DNA of 64,000 nt, from positions 1,066,501 to 1,130,500 of the forward strand of contig CM075770.1 of NCBI GenBank assembly GCA_037974665.1, given 5' to 3'. A program made the translations under genes and the position numbers. The notes beneath the pieces were generated by a model that saw only the letters and a program-made list of their open reading frames with translations, was not told the origin of the DNA and did not search any database. This DNA comes from Ehretia macrophylla. Taxonomy: Eukaryota > Streptophyta > Magnoliopsida > Boraginales > Ehretiaceae. This document shows, piece by piece, positions 13,911 to 25,871 of this stretch. Within the stretch, counting starts at the first letter, position 1; every line of letters starts with the position of its first letter.

Positions 13911-15223
13911 ATATCTTACCTATCAAAAGCTGATTCATGAATTGGCTATTGGCCTTTTCTTGTTCTACTCTATTTGTTTTGGAACGTAACACACCTAAAG
14001 AACTGGCCTGAGTTGGATATTCAATTACTTATATTTGAATTAGAAGATAATACCTTATATATAAAAAACATAGACAGTATATATATATATTTATTTAATT
14101 GTTTAGTTCAATAATGATAAAGTAATTTATTTAACCTTTGTCGTCATTGTTATATCAATTTTTTTTTTTTTTTTGAGATCTCTGGAGAGAATGTGTTTTA
14201 TGAATTGCAAAGCACTATAAATAACAAAAAAAAAAAGGAGGAACCTTTGATGTATAAAACTTTCGACCAAAAATATAGGTGTTGACACTTTGACTGCTGA
14301 AAGAAAATTTTGAAAAAGTCAATTCATAATGTAATAATATTATGAGCGTGATCAAGTAATTATAAATTTATGATATTATTATAATCTTAACATTTAGTCA
14401 ATACATGCATATGCTAGTGGGGATTATATGGGCGATTAGCCTAAATCTAAAAATGTTGAAACATGTCATGCCCAAGCTTTATAGGCTAAGCACATTGGAA
14501 TATAAAGTTAAACTAAACACCTAGAACTAAAATAAATTTACCCCTACATAAACGAAATATAATAAATTATTAAGTTATCATCTCATCTAAATATTAGAAA
14601 TGAATTTGTTATCTTCTAACATAAACGATAAGCTCAAAAGCTACACTAACTTCACCACCAGCAAGATTACTATTGGAACAATGAAAGCATAGATTATCTA
14701 TTCTCATGCATGTCTAACAAACGTAGAATGGACAAATGAGTTTGAAGCTTCTACAATTAGTTTTTCCTCCTTTTAAGAGACAACAACCTATCTAGCCTTA
14801 TGTACTTGCAACTGTCCTCTTCTCCATTCCTCACGTTTCCTCTTCCTACTGCTCTTTATCACCAAATTGTTCCTATATCTTCAATCGTAACCTGCGACAA
14901 CATGTTGGATAAAAATCAGTAAAAACGAGCTACCTTTGTCCAATAAAAGTTATCTTTGTGTGATTCAAAAATCATACGTGTGTGTAGTAAAAATAGACTT
15001 TTGCAAAATGTAATTAAAATAAACTTTTGCAATGCATTAGACTTTTTCAAAATGTTAAAAAAAAAAAAAAAAAAAAACTTGAATCAAGTTCCGCACCTAC
15101 GAGCGAGACTAGTATTGTAGACATGATGTCCGAAATGATTAATTCAAATTACTCGTTATACTCATAACGCTCATTTATAAATTATTCATATAAATGATCA
15201 CTCATCGATATGAGACATTATAG
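13911..15223. other. AT-rich intergenic
   Basis: No coding exon recognised. Contains poly-T/poly-A runs near 14160, 14226 and 15058. Confidence 0.5.
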
Positions 15224-15234
15224 AGTCTAAACGA

Positions 15235-16067
15235 TATATTTTTTTTACTGGGTCAGCAAGAATGGATTTTATAAAAGAAAAAAAGAGATTACATGGAATA
15301 TGCAAGCCCATAGGCAATCAAACATGCGTGAACAAAATCACCACATGAAACATAAGATAATAACAACAAATTGCACATAGGCAACAATAAAATAAAAGAA
15401 ACGACGGAAAGAAAAACTAATTAAAAATAAAATCAAAGTTGCACGCAGGCAACACTTTAGGTAAGTAGGATATCAATTGATGCACACGCCACAAAGTGAC
15501 GATTGAATGATGAGTCCTTGAAACCGCTTCCAACCTTAGTCTTAGTCAACACTTCATCTTTGATATTGGAAATGATTTCTTCCTCTGTGGACGCAGCATT
15601 CTAGAACAGCCTTTTGTTCATTTCTGTCCAGATGTGGTAAATAGAAGCACAAAAGAGCAAATGAAACATGTATTCCCGAATGTTTCCTGAACCTCCTTCC
15701 TAGCATGCACATTAGGGGTGATGAAGCAGAACACGATGAAGGGGAGTCTTTTTCCTTCTCATCAAAACGAATGTGCTTAGCCTTGGGCTTGGTAGCTAAA
15801 TCTTTGGATGGTGATTTAGGACGATTTTTGGGCTTAGGTGAAGAAGAAGAAGATGGAGACTTCTTCTTATTCTTTCCCATGATCTGTTTATGCTTGAGGT
15901 GCGTAATGGTTGAAGGTTGAGGGCTGTTTGTGAGTGGTTAAGGGGTGGTGATGGGCTGGTAATGGTGGTGGATGGTGCTTAAGGGAGGTGCAGGCTGAAA
16001 AAAAAAAAAAAATGGTGTGGGTTCTAGAGAGAAGGGAGAGAATTTTCTCTCTCTTCCATCTTTTTTC
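15235..16067 (-). mobile_element. Internally deleted LINE with 11-bp TSD
   Basis: Minus-strand non-LTR element whose two ends survive. The 3' end (15235-15700) encodes, in broken frame, a LINE ORF2 C-terminus of the type YHIWTEMNKRLF...NAASTEEEIISNIKDEV, followed by a 3' UTR ending GACCCAGTAAAAAAAA. The 5' end (to 16067) has a pyrimidine/purine-rich leader and an ORF starting MGKNKKKSPSSSSSPKPKNR at 15880, probably the start of ORF1. The middle (most of ORF1 and ORF2) is missing. AGTCTAAACGA flanks both sides (15224-15234 and 16068-16078), so it is one insertion. The 108-codon ORF that spans the junction is therefore a deletion chimera, not a gene. Confidence 0.8.
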
Positions 16068-16411
16068 AGTCTAAACGAGATGTTCGTTAAAAAAAAAAAA
16101 AAAAAACCTGAATGTCAGACTTGGACATGCCAGGGACATCCATGTAAAAAATGTACTCTTTCAGAGTATCAAGAATGCCTCTGGGATACTACTCACACCT
16201 CTTGTCTCCTGACCCCTTGAAGGGAGCACCATCAATTTTTCAATTGTCTCAGGAAATTAAGGAGCTGGCTCATTGCATCCACAAGAGTGCTCATTTTCGA
16301 TTATTTCTTGAAAAATGAATGAATAAATTGCAAAAAAAGATGGCCAAGAATACTAGCTAAGCAATAAAACAAGATCGAATAAAAGACTATCGCTATACAT
16401 CCTCGAGTAAC

Positions 16412-16489
16412 GCTTCCATCCATAATTTGATTTCATTATTTGAATAAGACGCTTCCATCCATAATTTGATTTCATTATTCGAATAAGAC
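16412..16489. repeat. 39-bp tandem duplication
   Basis: Two adjacent 39-bp copies starting GCTTCCATCCATAATTTG, at 16412-16450 and 16451-16489, differing at one base (ATTTGAA versus ATTCGAA). No gene was seen in the surrounding 16079-16916. Confidence 0.9.
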
Positions 16490-16926
16490 GGTTTAATAAA
16501 ATTATTTTTTTTAGACCAAAAAAAAAAAAGTTCTTTTGTTTAAGTTGAGAGCATACTTACTCATCTTGACACTGTCATCGTAAACTGATAACATAAAATA
16601 TTACTTCCAACCATATAACTCTCAAATCAAGAATTTGAAAGGTTAAAGAATTAGTTCTTACCTGCACGATGTGTTAAACACTGCCAATAAGTCGAAAAAG
16701 AGCTATGTGAATGATCCTTCCAGTTAACGTCGACGAATGGTAGCTGGGAGATATAAGGAAAAGTTTAGGGGTTAAGAAAGGAAAAATGTGTAAAATTCGG
16801 GTCTCTACTTCAATGAGTATCTGTCACACACTCGAGAAGTCTAGAATGGCCGTCTGACACCTAGTACATGTTAATGCATAGAGGATAATCATGTACCTGT
16901 ATGTCCATTATTGTGTTTTCATATAC

Positions 16927-17591
16927 GGGCAAAAATCATTTTAGTCCCTGAAGTTTGCTTTAAAGACCAAATTAGTCTTTCAGGTTTGCAAAAAGACCAA
17001 AGAGGTCCCTCCAGTTAACTTTTGTTAGTTAAATATTAATATTCAAAGGGTTGACTGAGTTAAAAGACCATTATATCCTTAGCCAACATATATTATAAAA
17101 GAAAATTACAATAAAAGTCTAAATCAGTCTAAAAAAAACATAATTCGCGTAGGAAAAAAAAACAAAAACTAAAAAATATCAGTTCAAACATAAACAAATT
17201 AAATTCAGTAATATATAGTTAAAAAATGAACAATCATCATCGATATAATTAACAGCGAGGGTACCGACCAGAAAAGAGGATGAATCATGATTATTTATTT
17301 TTTAACGATATATCACTAACTTTAATTTGTTTTTGTTTAATCTTTTTTTTTTTTTTTTTTTTTTCCTACGCGAATTTTTTTTTTTTTAGACTGTTTTATA
17401 CTTTTATTGTAATTTTCTTTTATAATATATGTTGGCTAAGGATATAATGGTCTTTTAACTCACTCAACCCTTTGAATATTAATATTTGACTAACAAAAGT
17501 TAACTGGAGGGACCTCTTTAGTCTTTTTACAAACCTCAGGGACCAATTTAGTCTTTAGAGCAAACCTCAGGGACTAAAATGGTTTTGACCA
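16927..17591. mobile_element. Foldback (MULE-like) element 1, 665 bp, 10-bp TSD
   Basis: The element folds back over nearly its whole length. The left arm begins GGGCAAAAATCATTTTAGTCC and the right arm is its complement, ending GGACTAAAATGGTTTTGACC. Matching runs include the GAAAATTACAATAAAAGT region and TTCGCGTAGGAAAAAA around the centre. It is flanked by TTTCATATAC at 16917-16926 and 17592-17601. Long terminal inverted repeats with a 9-11-bp duplication point to a non-autonomous Mutator-like element. It has no coding capacity. Confidence 0.8.
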
Positions 17592-18041
17592 TTTCATATA
17601 CTAAAGGGAAAAAACTTGATATTTTTTACTCACTTTTCAAAATCTTAAAGCAACTTGTCAAAGGAAGTTGTTTTGTTGACAATATCACAATAGAATGTTT
17701 AAAAGTAGTACACCGTAAAAATAGTAAAAATAAAAATATAAAATAAATTGAGATACTTAGATAATATCTCGTATTATGCAGATAATTAGAGAGTATTTTG
17801 TATTATATATGTATAGAACTAAAAGAGAAAATGATTTTTAACAGGAATGTGCGGTATTATCAAGTTCGTACAATTTATCTCAGCTACTGAGATAAAACTT
17901 AAATTAGGTTAATTTGTTTAACAAAAATAGTGAATTTGAGAAGTGAACCAATATTTGAACCCAAAAAAAATAGAGTGAGAGAGAGAAGAGAAACAATATT
18001 TGACAAAGCAAATTGAGTGTTGTGCCATTTTTCTTCTGTTA

Positions 18042-18643
18042 GTTCCAGACCCGGCCCAAGCTATGGGCAGTTTGGACCTGTGCCTAAGGTCCCCTTAGCT
18101 TGGGGGCCCCAAGATTAAAAAAAAAAAAAAAATACTAACTTAGTAAAAGAATGTTAAACGGTCAGCACTTAATCGATTTTTGAACTATTAAAGACCCAAC
18201 TATTGAAGGTCAGTACTTAAACGATTTTTGTTTATTGTGATATTAATTTTGCATATAATATAAGAAAGCAGGACTGTCCTAAAAAAGAAAGCATAGAAGT
18301 ATACATTCAACTCTTTTTTTTTGTTTTTTTATGTGATAAATTTTAATATTGTTTACATATTTATATATATCTTAACTTGAAATAAGTAATTTTTTTACTT
18401 ATATATATTTTTTATTAATTATTTTTATATACAATAGGCTTAATAAATCTTAATTATTAAGGCCCAAGAAATATGCTGAAAAAATATTTAATAAAGAGAA
18501 AGAAACATTGGAGAAATATTCTTTTATTTATAGTGATTATTTTAGTAGAAAATTTAGAATTTTTTTTATTGAAAAACAACTTAATTATTAAGGCCCTGAT
18601 CCCCCACAATCCATAAATTATTTGATACGACCCTGCTTATTTC
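18042..18643. mobile_element. Possible decayed hAT-type non-autonomous element
   Basis: The left part (CAGACCCGGCCCAAGC..., then GGTCCCCTTAGCTTGGGGGCC) looks like the terminus of a widespread plant DNA transposon. The right part (AAGGCCCTGATCCCCCAC ... ATACGACCCTG) carries a loosely inverted counterpart. No target duplication could be fixed, so the limits are uncertain. Confidence 0.3.
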
Positions 18644-20215
18644 CCTTATTTATGTTGGGATGGTGCATACACATCCGACGAACACAATAATATTTTTAAC
18701 CTTGATATTTTTTTAAGAGTATATGAAGGTTGTTGTCCCTAGTCCCCAAAGGAATTATGCAAAAGATATAGAGATGGACTTCAAAGCGTTTACGTTAAAA
18801 ACTTCTTTTTTTATATGATATAAACTTTACTAACGTATGAGATTCACATGTTAAAAATAAAATATGTAAAAATCATAATGTTTTTAAACCTTACCCGAAG
18901 ATATAAAGATAACACGTCTTTTTCAGTTCTCAGCTGGTTGCAAACCAAAAAAGAAAAAAGGTCTCGGCCGGTTCCACTGAAAATAACATTAATTGACTTC
19001 ATTCTTTCATACTTTTTATTTTATTCGTCCCATTAGGTACAAAAGTAAACTATTTTGGATAGTTCTTCTTTGTCAATGATGAATCATCAGATAATATATA
19101 CACAAGAATCAAAATGAAAATACCATTTACGAGTATCTACTTATCTTTTTTTTTTTTTTGTCAAACGAGTATCTACTTATCAGATCGCTAAATATATAGT
19201 CATTTTTCTTTGAAGCAACAAAAAAAAAAAAAAATGTAGCTAGCACTTTTACATGATTCAATTAGTGAAATGTGCTCTTTTTTGGTGTTTTTTTGGTTCA
19301 ATTTGGTGAACGTATTATAATTTTATTCGATATTGTAAGATGGGACGCACTAACTAGCAGAGTAACTAAAAACGAGAACATTAAAAAGGTCTAGAAAAAA
19401 CTTTCTTCTAACTTTTAACTATCCAATCGATTAATTTATTACCCTTTCTTAAATATGGAGTGCTTAAAATAATTCAATCGTCTAGTATCATCAAATATAA
19501 TTGAGCTACAATGACGAAAATAATGTATAATTTAAAATTGTCTGCAATGCTATTATTTTTTTATGTGATTTAGTTCTGATATTTAAAACCGAGATGTCAA
19601 AGTCAATGATGCCAAGTTATGTAAATTAATCAACCCATTATCTTCATCATGTGGTCCTTACATTTGTTATCTCACAACGATATAGTGAGACTTATACTGT
19701 TAATTGTTTAATCCAACTATAGGTATTTTGCGTTATGTTGATTATATAAATATAAACATAGATATGGACATCATAAAACGTTTTCTAGTGCTTAATTAGA
19801 ATCAATGCGTGTAATAAAAGGAAAATGACACATATTTTTATTAGACTAATTTCGAATGAGAGAAGCCTCTATATTTTAACATGAAGTTGGACAAACTTAT
19901 ATATCTTCTTCCAGTCAAGAGTTAAAAATTGACTACTAACAGATTATCATAATGCCACCACTATAGACAAGCCAATAAAAGAGGAGAAGTTCCTGTTAAT
20001 TACAATAAAAATAGGAAATCCTGATTAACATAAAATAAAGACATAAAACTAGGTAAACAAAAAAAAATTACAGTATCAACTATAGACAAGCCAATGGAAA
20101 GCACATAAAGGATAATTTAATACATAAAATTTTACTATTTTTAAGGTTTGAATTCACTTTCAAATTTATTATATATAGTAATATAACAAATAATTTAATA
20201 TATAAAACTCTCACT
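18644..20215. other. AT-rich intergenic
   Basis: No recognised coding exon, RNA gene or bounded repeat. Several poly-A/poly-T tracts. Confidence 0.5.
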
Positions 20216-20225
20216 ATTTTCAAAA

Positions 20226-21154
20226 GGGAAAATGGTAGCAATGGTCCCCATTATTTCATTTTTGTTCAAAATAGTTCTCATTGTCTAAAAGGATTCAAAT
20301 TAGTCCCCATTGTTTTATAAAAGTTCAAATCAAACCTCATTGTTTTCATAAAAGTTCAAATCAGTCCCCAATGTTTAAAAAAAATTCAGTTTAGTCCTTA
20401 TTATTTCAAAAGATTCAAAAGAATCCTCAATATTTTCCAAAAAATTTAGTTTAGTCCCCAATATTTTTCAAAAAGTTCAAAAAAATCTCCAATGTTTCCC
20501 AAAAAATTCAACTGGTCCTCACTGTCAAAACAACTATTAACTTTGATAAAATAGTTGACCAGTCTTTGAAGGACAATTTCGGTAAAAGAAATATTTTTTT
20601 TTTGAAATTTAAATCATGTGACCAGTTTGAGAAAATTTGGACAAAAACTGGTCCTCTCCTTAAAATTTTGATTCTAACAGACCAAATTTTATAAAATTTG
20701 GACAAAAATTAAAGTAGTTATGATTTTTTAAAGATTATGCATAATCTGTAATTTTTTTTCGCATGACATGAGAAAGAAGATAACCCATACAATGTTGTTT
20801 TGCATATTCGTAGCAAACCAATTAAATTATGCCACGTGTCAAACTGTATTATGAAAAAGAGTCTGTCAAAGTTAATAGTTGTTTTGACGATGAGAACCAG
20901 TTTGAGTCTTTTGGAAAGTATTGAGGATCTTTTTAAACCTTTTGAAACAATAGGAACTAACCAAATCTTTTGAAAAATATTAGGGATCTTTTTGAACCTT
21001 TTGAAAAATATTGGGGACTTTTTTAAATATTTTAAAACAATGGGAACTAAATTGAATCTTTTAAAAAATAATAAAAAACTTTTTAAAAATTTTAAAATAA
21101 TGAGAACTAAATAAATTTTTAAAAAACAATAAAGACTATTCATGCTATTCTCCC
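20226..21154. mobile_element. Foldback (MULE-like) element 2, 929 bp, 10-bp TSD
   Basis: The outer ends are GGGAAAATGGTAGCAATGGTC and, inverted, GGGAGAATAGCATGAATAGTC. Each arm is a ladder of degenerate 35-45-bp units of the form 'TTCAAA..AGTCCCCATTGTTTT'. The arms meet at matched sequence containing GTCAAAACAACTATTAACTT and its complement. Flanks are ATTTTCAAAA at 20216-20225 and 21155-21164. The 141-codon minus-strand ORF across the right arm is a by-product of the repeat ladder. Confidence 0.8.
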
Positions 21155-21164
21155 ATTTTCAAAA

Positions 21165-22378
21165 TTTAAAAAAGGGTAAAATTTATTTTAAAAATTATTA
21201 TATGCAATCGTGCTTTTCTATAAGAAACTGTTTTAGAAAATCTAAAAACCTGATTGATGACCAATATCCTTATCACCTGACAAGACATGTGGGCCCATTT
21301 GTACCTCAAATTCAACACAAGTGTGCTTGTTTTCTTTAACTCAATGCTTTTTCCTTTTCTTTTTTTTCTTTTTTATTTCTTGTTTTTGGAACTCAGTTGG
21401 TAGATATGAATCTCAATCTTATCCGATGACGTGTTGAATACACCAATGGCGGACCAAGTCAATATATACTTTCTATTACTTACGTATGATGGATAGATGC
21501 TTCATTTATTTTTATATAATAAGAATTATATATTTTAAAATTAATTTTTTAATATAAATAATAAAAACTCTTATTATTTAAGTAAAATATTATGTGCGTA
21601 ATATATAATATAATACTACTCTAAAAAATATAAAGAAAGTCTTGTAGGTGTGAAAACAATAAACATTATGAATAAATTATTTTTTTTAGTCAGATTATGA
21701 ACAGAATCATGTATAATATGGATTTGGAGATTTAAATCTCTTAATTACATAATAATATTATTAAAGAGATCAATAGTATAATAAAATGATAATTCAATAA
21801 TAATGAAATATACTAAACCAATAAATATAAAAATTAAATAATTAAATAATTATTTTATTATTATTAATTTTTATAATAACGTTATTCCAAGTCCGTAGAT
21901 TTGTTACCCTACCTGAACTGACGAACTCATTGCAACTCCAAAAATCATTAATAAGCCATTATCCATTAAAATTAAATGGCTTTGAGCCGGAGCCACACAT
22001 CCTAAAAAGTCATATAATGATCCAAAAACATACCTTATCCACACCTTTTGCCTCCATAAGAACATCAATGTTCCTCGAAGCTCTCTCTTTTTTCATTTAA
22101 AAAAAAAACAAATAAATCAACTTTGGTTTTGTTTCATCCATTTCTTCTACCTCTTTGTAACAGTCGTATAGGTGGTATCACACCATAATTAATACACATA
22201 ATATAAACTAAACTTTGGTGATTGCCATCACCTTATTTCGGTTGTTGCGAAAGAAAATCTATCAGACGCAACAAAAATCGTTTTTTCATCTAACGTGATC
22301 CTGTCGAGAGTGAATTACTAGTAAAAATTGAAAGCAAAAGACGACTATTTTTTATCTATCATCTTCAGAATCATCAAC
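21165..22378. other. AT-rich intergenic and promoter/5' UTR of the DRM-type gene
   Basis: No coding exon seen. The last few hundred bases must hold the promoter and leader of the gene starting at 22379. An in-frame ATG at 22328 would add 17 residues but is not supported by family similarity. Confidence 0.4.
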
Positions 22379-23296
22379 ATGGGATTTCTTCACAAGCTCT
22401 GGGACGAAACGCTTGCCGGGCCAACACCTGACACGGGCCTAGGCAAACTCCGCAAGTACAACTCATTTTCGGGCCCTCGTTCAACTGCACCACCCCTTCC
22501 GACTTCGGATGATCAAGCTCCAATTGCTCGGAGCATCACTATGCTCCGGTGTACCTCTGTCTCGCTTGCGGGCTCGGGTTCCGTTCCATCTTCACCGGCA
22601 GGTTCAAGCACCCCTAGTTCACCTTTTTCCCGTAAGTTTTTTGCCTCTCCCTTTCATGGTTTTGCATGAAAGTTTTGAGGTGTGATCCGTTAAAAATTAT
22701 AAATAAATTATTAAAAAAAATTAAGTTGGTAAATTTACATGGTATTATAATTAACCGTTTAAATTTTTAGACGATGAGGATTGGGTTATGTGTTTGAACA
22801 TACCTTTTATTTTTGGCGAAGTTTTTCTGTTTTTTGATATTTTTTCGGGGTGTGTTTTACGGTTGCAACAGCAACCACACCAAGGGAGAATTTCAAGAAA
22901 TTGACTAGGAGAAAATCGATGCCTACTGAGCCCAAAAGTCCCAAGGGCTATGACTGGTAATTTCTCTAATTCTTCTCTTGTTCTTTCTTTCTTTTTCTCT
23001 GTCAGCTTACTTTATTTTTGGAATTTAAAGGATCTATAACTTTTCTTATCTAATATATTGCATTAAATTTATTGCAAGTTGTTCGTTCATCGTAATAATA
23101 ATAAACTAATTAATGCTCATTATTAATTATTAGACAAGCCATGAAAATAAGAATATTGGTTGTTGCTTCTGGTTGGGTTACCCACATCGGTTTTGAAAGA
23201 GATTCGTGTTGATTACTATTTGAATAGTTATGATATACGGTTGACGTTGCTCTATTTTGTTGGCGCAGGATTGTTTTCAGTGCTTTGGATCGCTAG
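22379..23296 (+). CDS. Dormancy/auxin-associated (DRM/ARP-type) family protein
   Basis: Small plant protein of the dormancy-associated/auxin-repressed family; members mark growth arrest and the biochemical role is unsettled. Three exons: 22379-22631, 22872-22956 and 23269-23296 (253, 85 and 28 nt) make 121 residues. The N-terminus MGFLHKLWDETLAGPTPDTG LGKLRK is the family signature, and the C-terminus YDWIVFSALDR is the conserved end motif. The middle is low-complexity Ser/Pro (SGSVPSSPAGSSTPSSPFS), as usual. I chose the MGFL start because family members begin there. Both introns are GT-AG and phase is kept (C|CA, TG|G). It looks intact. Confidence 0.9.
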
Positions 23297-24610
23297 AGAG
23301 AGATGAAGAGACACAATTTTGTGATATATGTATATACTACTGTTTTATTGTTTTCTGCAATTTTGTGCATAAAGATCAACCTTGTTTAGGGTCGTGCTAG
23401 TGTGTGTATATAATCCAAAGCACAACTTTAGAAGCTAGAATAATACACTAGGGTACGTAACTCATTATATATGAAAAGTTGTGAGTTCAAGTTTCGTTGA
23501 TTATTTTGTACGATTTTAAGTCTTCCTAAATCAAAAAAGAAGCATGGTCCGAGTGCGTTGTACATAAAGATCAACCTTGTGATATGCATCTGTGCAGTGA
23601 GGAAAAAGAGTGTCTTCATTGCTCATTTAGTGTGTATATCATCCATGCCACTAAAATGCATGGCACAAAAAATAACCAATTACAACTAAATGGGAAGACA
23701 ACTTGAAACATTTCTCTCCCTCCGAAAGACAAAAAAAAAAAAAAAAAAAAAAGGAAAGGGAAAAAGGTATCTACAAACGGATAAATACGAGCTAAAAGTC
23801 AGAAGAAAATTGCCTCTGAAACCCAGGGCTGCATCTAACGCACAGAGATGTAATTTAGTCATGTCAGTTTTCTGCTTTTTATTGGGAATCATATCCTGAT
23901 CAAAGCTGTGTATAAAAGTTCAAATGCTTCATTAGGATATACAAAGCAGGTATCATTCAGCATATCTGAGAGGAAAACTATCTAACATAGGTTATAGTTT
24001 CAACCTATCGATGGAAGACAAAAAATAAATAAATCAGATACAATAAAGTACTTGGCATACGACCAATTCGTTCCTTGTTAAAAAGGGAGGAGAAGGGAGG
24101 AGGATCATACTACTATCTGATACTATAGTTTGCAATAGGTTGCCACACTATTATTGTCTTTCCCACGCTTACTAGAATATGCCATTTTGGGGTCACATCA
24201 GAAAATATAACGATCTGGAATAATCACTTCTAAAGACACGTGAATGTTCATCCCTCGAAAACAGATAATGCAGAAGCTAATTGCAAGTAGTGGTAGCTTA
24301 TCCTACTTTAACCACAAGTTCATCCAACTTAAACAGAAGAAGAAAGCTCCTCAAAATAAACAACTCAATTAATTACCTCCAAGGATTGATTGAATACATA
24401 ACAAAATCATTATCAGCTGGAAAAAAATATGTAACTCCAAAACTTATCAAGTCGAACCAAGAGTATCAGGTCTCAACGTACATAAGTAAGATGGCCGTTC
24501 GATGAATCCATACAGATGCGAGTTCAAATAGAGTCAATTTCTATCTTGGGTTTTAAAGTCTTCTCAAGAGTACTGAAAATTGGCAAGTACACAAACATGG
24601 TGTATTTTAG
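23297..24610. other. 3' region and intergenic
   Basis: No gene recognised. A poly-A run lies at 23732-23752. Short ORFs here have no recognisable content. Confidence 0.4.
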
Positions 24611-24850
24611 CAATTATTTAAAGAATTTTTCAGAATCAACGTACATGTCTGCTATTCTCTTCTTCCGGTTGCTGCAAACATATGTTCTCAACTCATCTAT
24701 TCCTAGACTAACAAAACTGTCGTCAGGTTCACATTTCAATAAATTACATCTATCCAAAAATGCTGAAGATTCTGTAAAGCCTGGAGTGATTGCCAATTCC
24801 TTAATTAAGTTGGCCTTTAAGATTCTCCATCAAAACAAAACCTGAATAGT
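24611..24850 (-). pseudogene. Probable last exon of a transposon-split gene of unknown family
   Basis: On the minus strand an acceptor-like CTATTCAG opens a stretch reading FVLMENLKGQL, then (after a one-base frame shift) IKELAITPGFTESSAFLDRC, NLLKCEPDDSFVSLGIDELR and TYVCSNRKKRIADMYVDSEK, ending FFK and a stop. It has the even composition of a real protein exon, unlike neighbouring ORFs. I cannot name the family. A candidate first exon lies at 33899-33976 on the same strand, with an LTR retrotransposon between, so the two may belong to one broken gene. The frame shift would be disabling if both halves are one exon. Confidence 0.4.
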
Positions 24851-25866
24851 AGCTTAGATGTAAGATGTGGATAAAAGTAGCTGCTAGAAGATGCAAGGAA
24901 TCAAGGACAATATTCTTTAAATCAAAATATAATTAAAGGTTAAATGGAAATGGAAACGAGTAGATGTGTCTTCAAATTAAATCCACAAGCGTACATCCAA
25001 AGGCAATAAAAATTGGAAAGACCATTTTTTCCAACACCCCTGCCTGAGTACAATTCTTGTGTATAACTTGAGAAAACTAGCATAAAACTATTGGTAATCA
25101 CCATCCCCTACACAAGGTTTACTCTGATGACCAGTTCTTAACAGAACTGAGCAAGTACAAAACTGATTACTTTTTTTCTTTTCCTTTTAATATGTAATAC
25201 AAGAATTGATTACATCCTATTGGTCATGAGCCTTCTCTCTTTCAACACTCTGGCATCATACTCTTCAAATATCTGTGGGAACAGCGTAGCCTAACTAGGA
25301 GGATTCCCCCAACATGGACCTTTGGCACTTTGAGAATAGGTTATGCATGTGAAAAATAAAAAGAAAGAAGGAAAGTCAATTTTCGATAGAGGCAGTGCTT
25401 CCTCTCAAACCCTTTAAGCCACGAAGTGCGCGTCTGCCTATCGGGCTAGTCGCCAGGTGAGACATTTGGTTCACGAATCGGAAACCTATCTCCACAGCAA
25501 GATCCTCAATTTGACCTGGTCCGTCACGGAAGGAATTATTTCTAGTTGATTGGCTGGGAACACTTTAGTGGGAAGAGCCGAGGCAATCTCGATTGAAGCC
25601 AATTCCAAAATTTCCTACTTAATCTTATAGAAATAGCACTCTATAGATGTGTGGGACAGAAGGCTCGTGGTACCTGCTGCTCACCCTTCCTCTTCTGCAT
25701 TGAGAACCGTTTCTAGAAGATCATTTAATAAATTCAAGGTTACTAAGTTCAAGTGAAAACCATGATGCCTGCTGTGTTGGTGGTGTTGTGTGCCATAAAT
25801 ATAAAGTAGACATCAGTTGCTCAAAAACACAATTCTGAAGATTTCAAATGATCAAGAACTTTATTA
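24851..25866. other. Unassigned, partly GC-richer segment
   Basis: Lies between the orphan exon and the Copia LTR. Part of it (about 25380-25700) is richer in G+C. It has short open frames on the minus strand but nothing I recognise. It may hold the remaining introns or exons of the broken gene, or an organelle-derived insert. Confidence 0.25.
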
Positions 25867-25871
25867 CTATA

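Noticed and set aside
15554-15880. 108-codon minus-strand ORF starting MGKNKKKSPS
   Set aside because: It joins the two ends of an internally deleted LINE bounded by one target duplication; not an independent gene.
20718-21143. 141-codon minus-strand ORF (repetitive Lys/Phe/Leu)
   Set aside because: It lies in the right arm of foldback element 2 and its sequence repeats with the arm's repeat unit.
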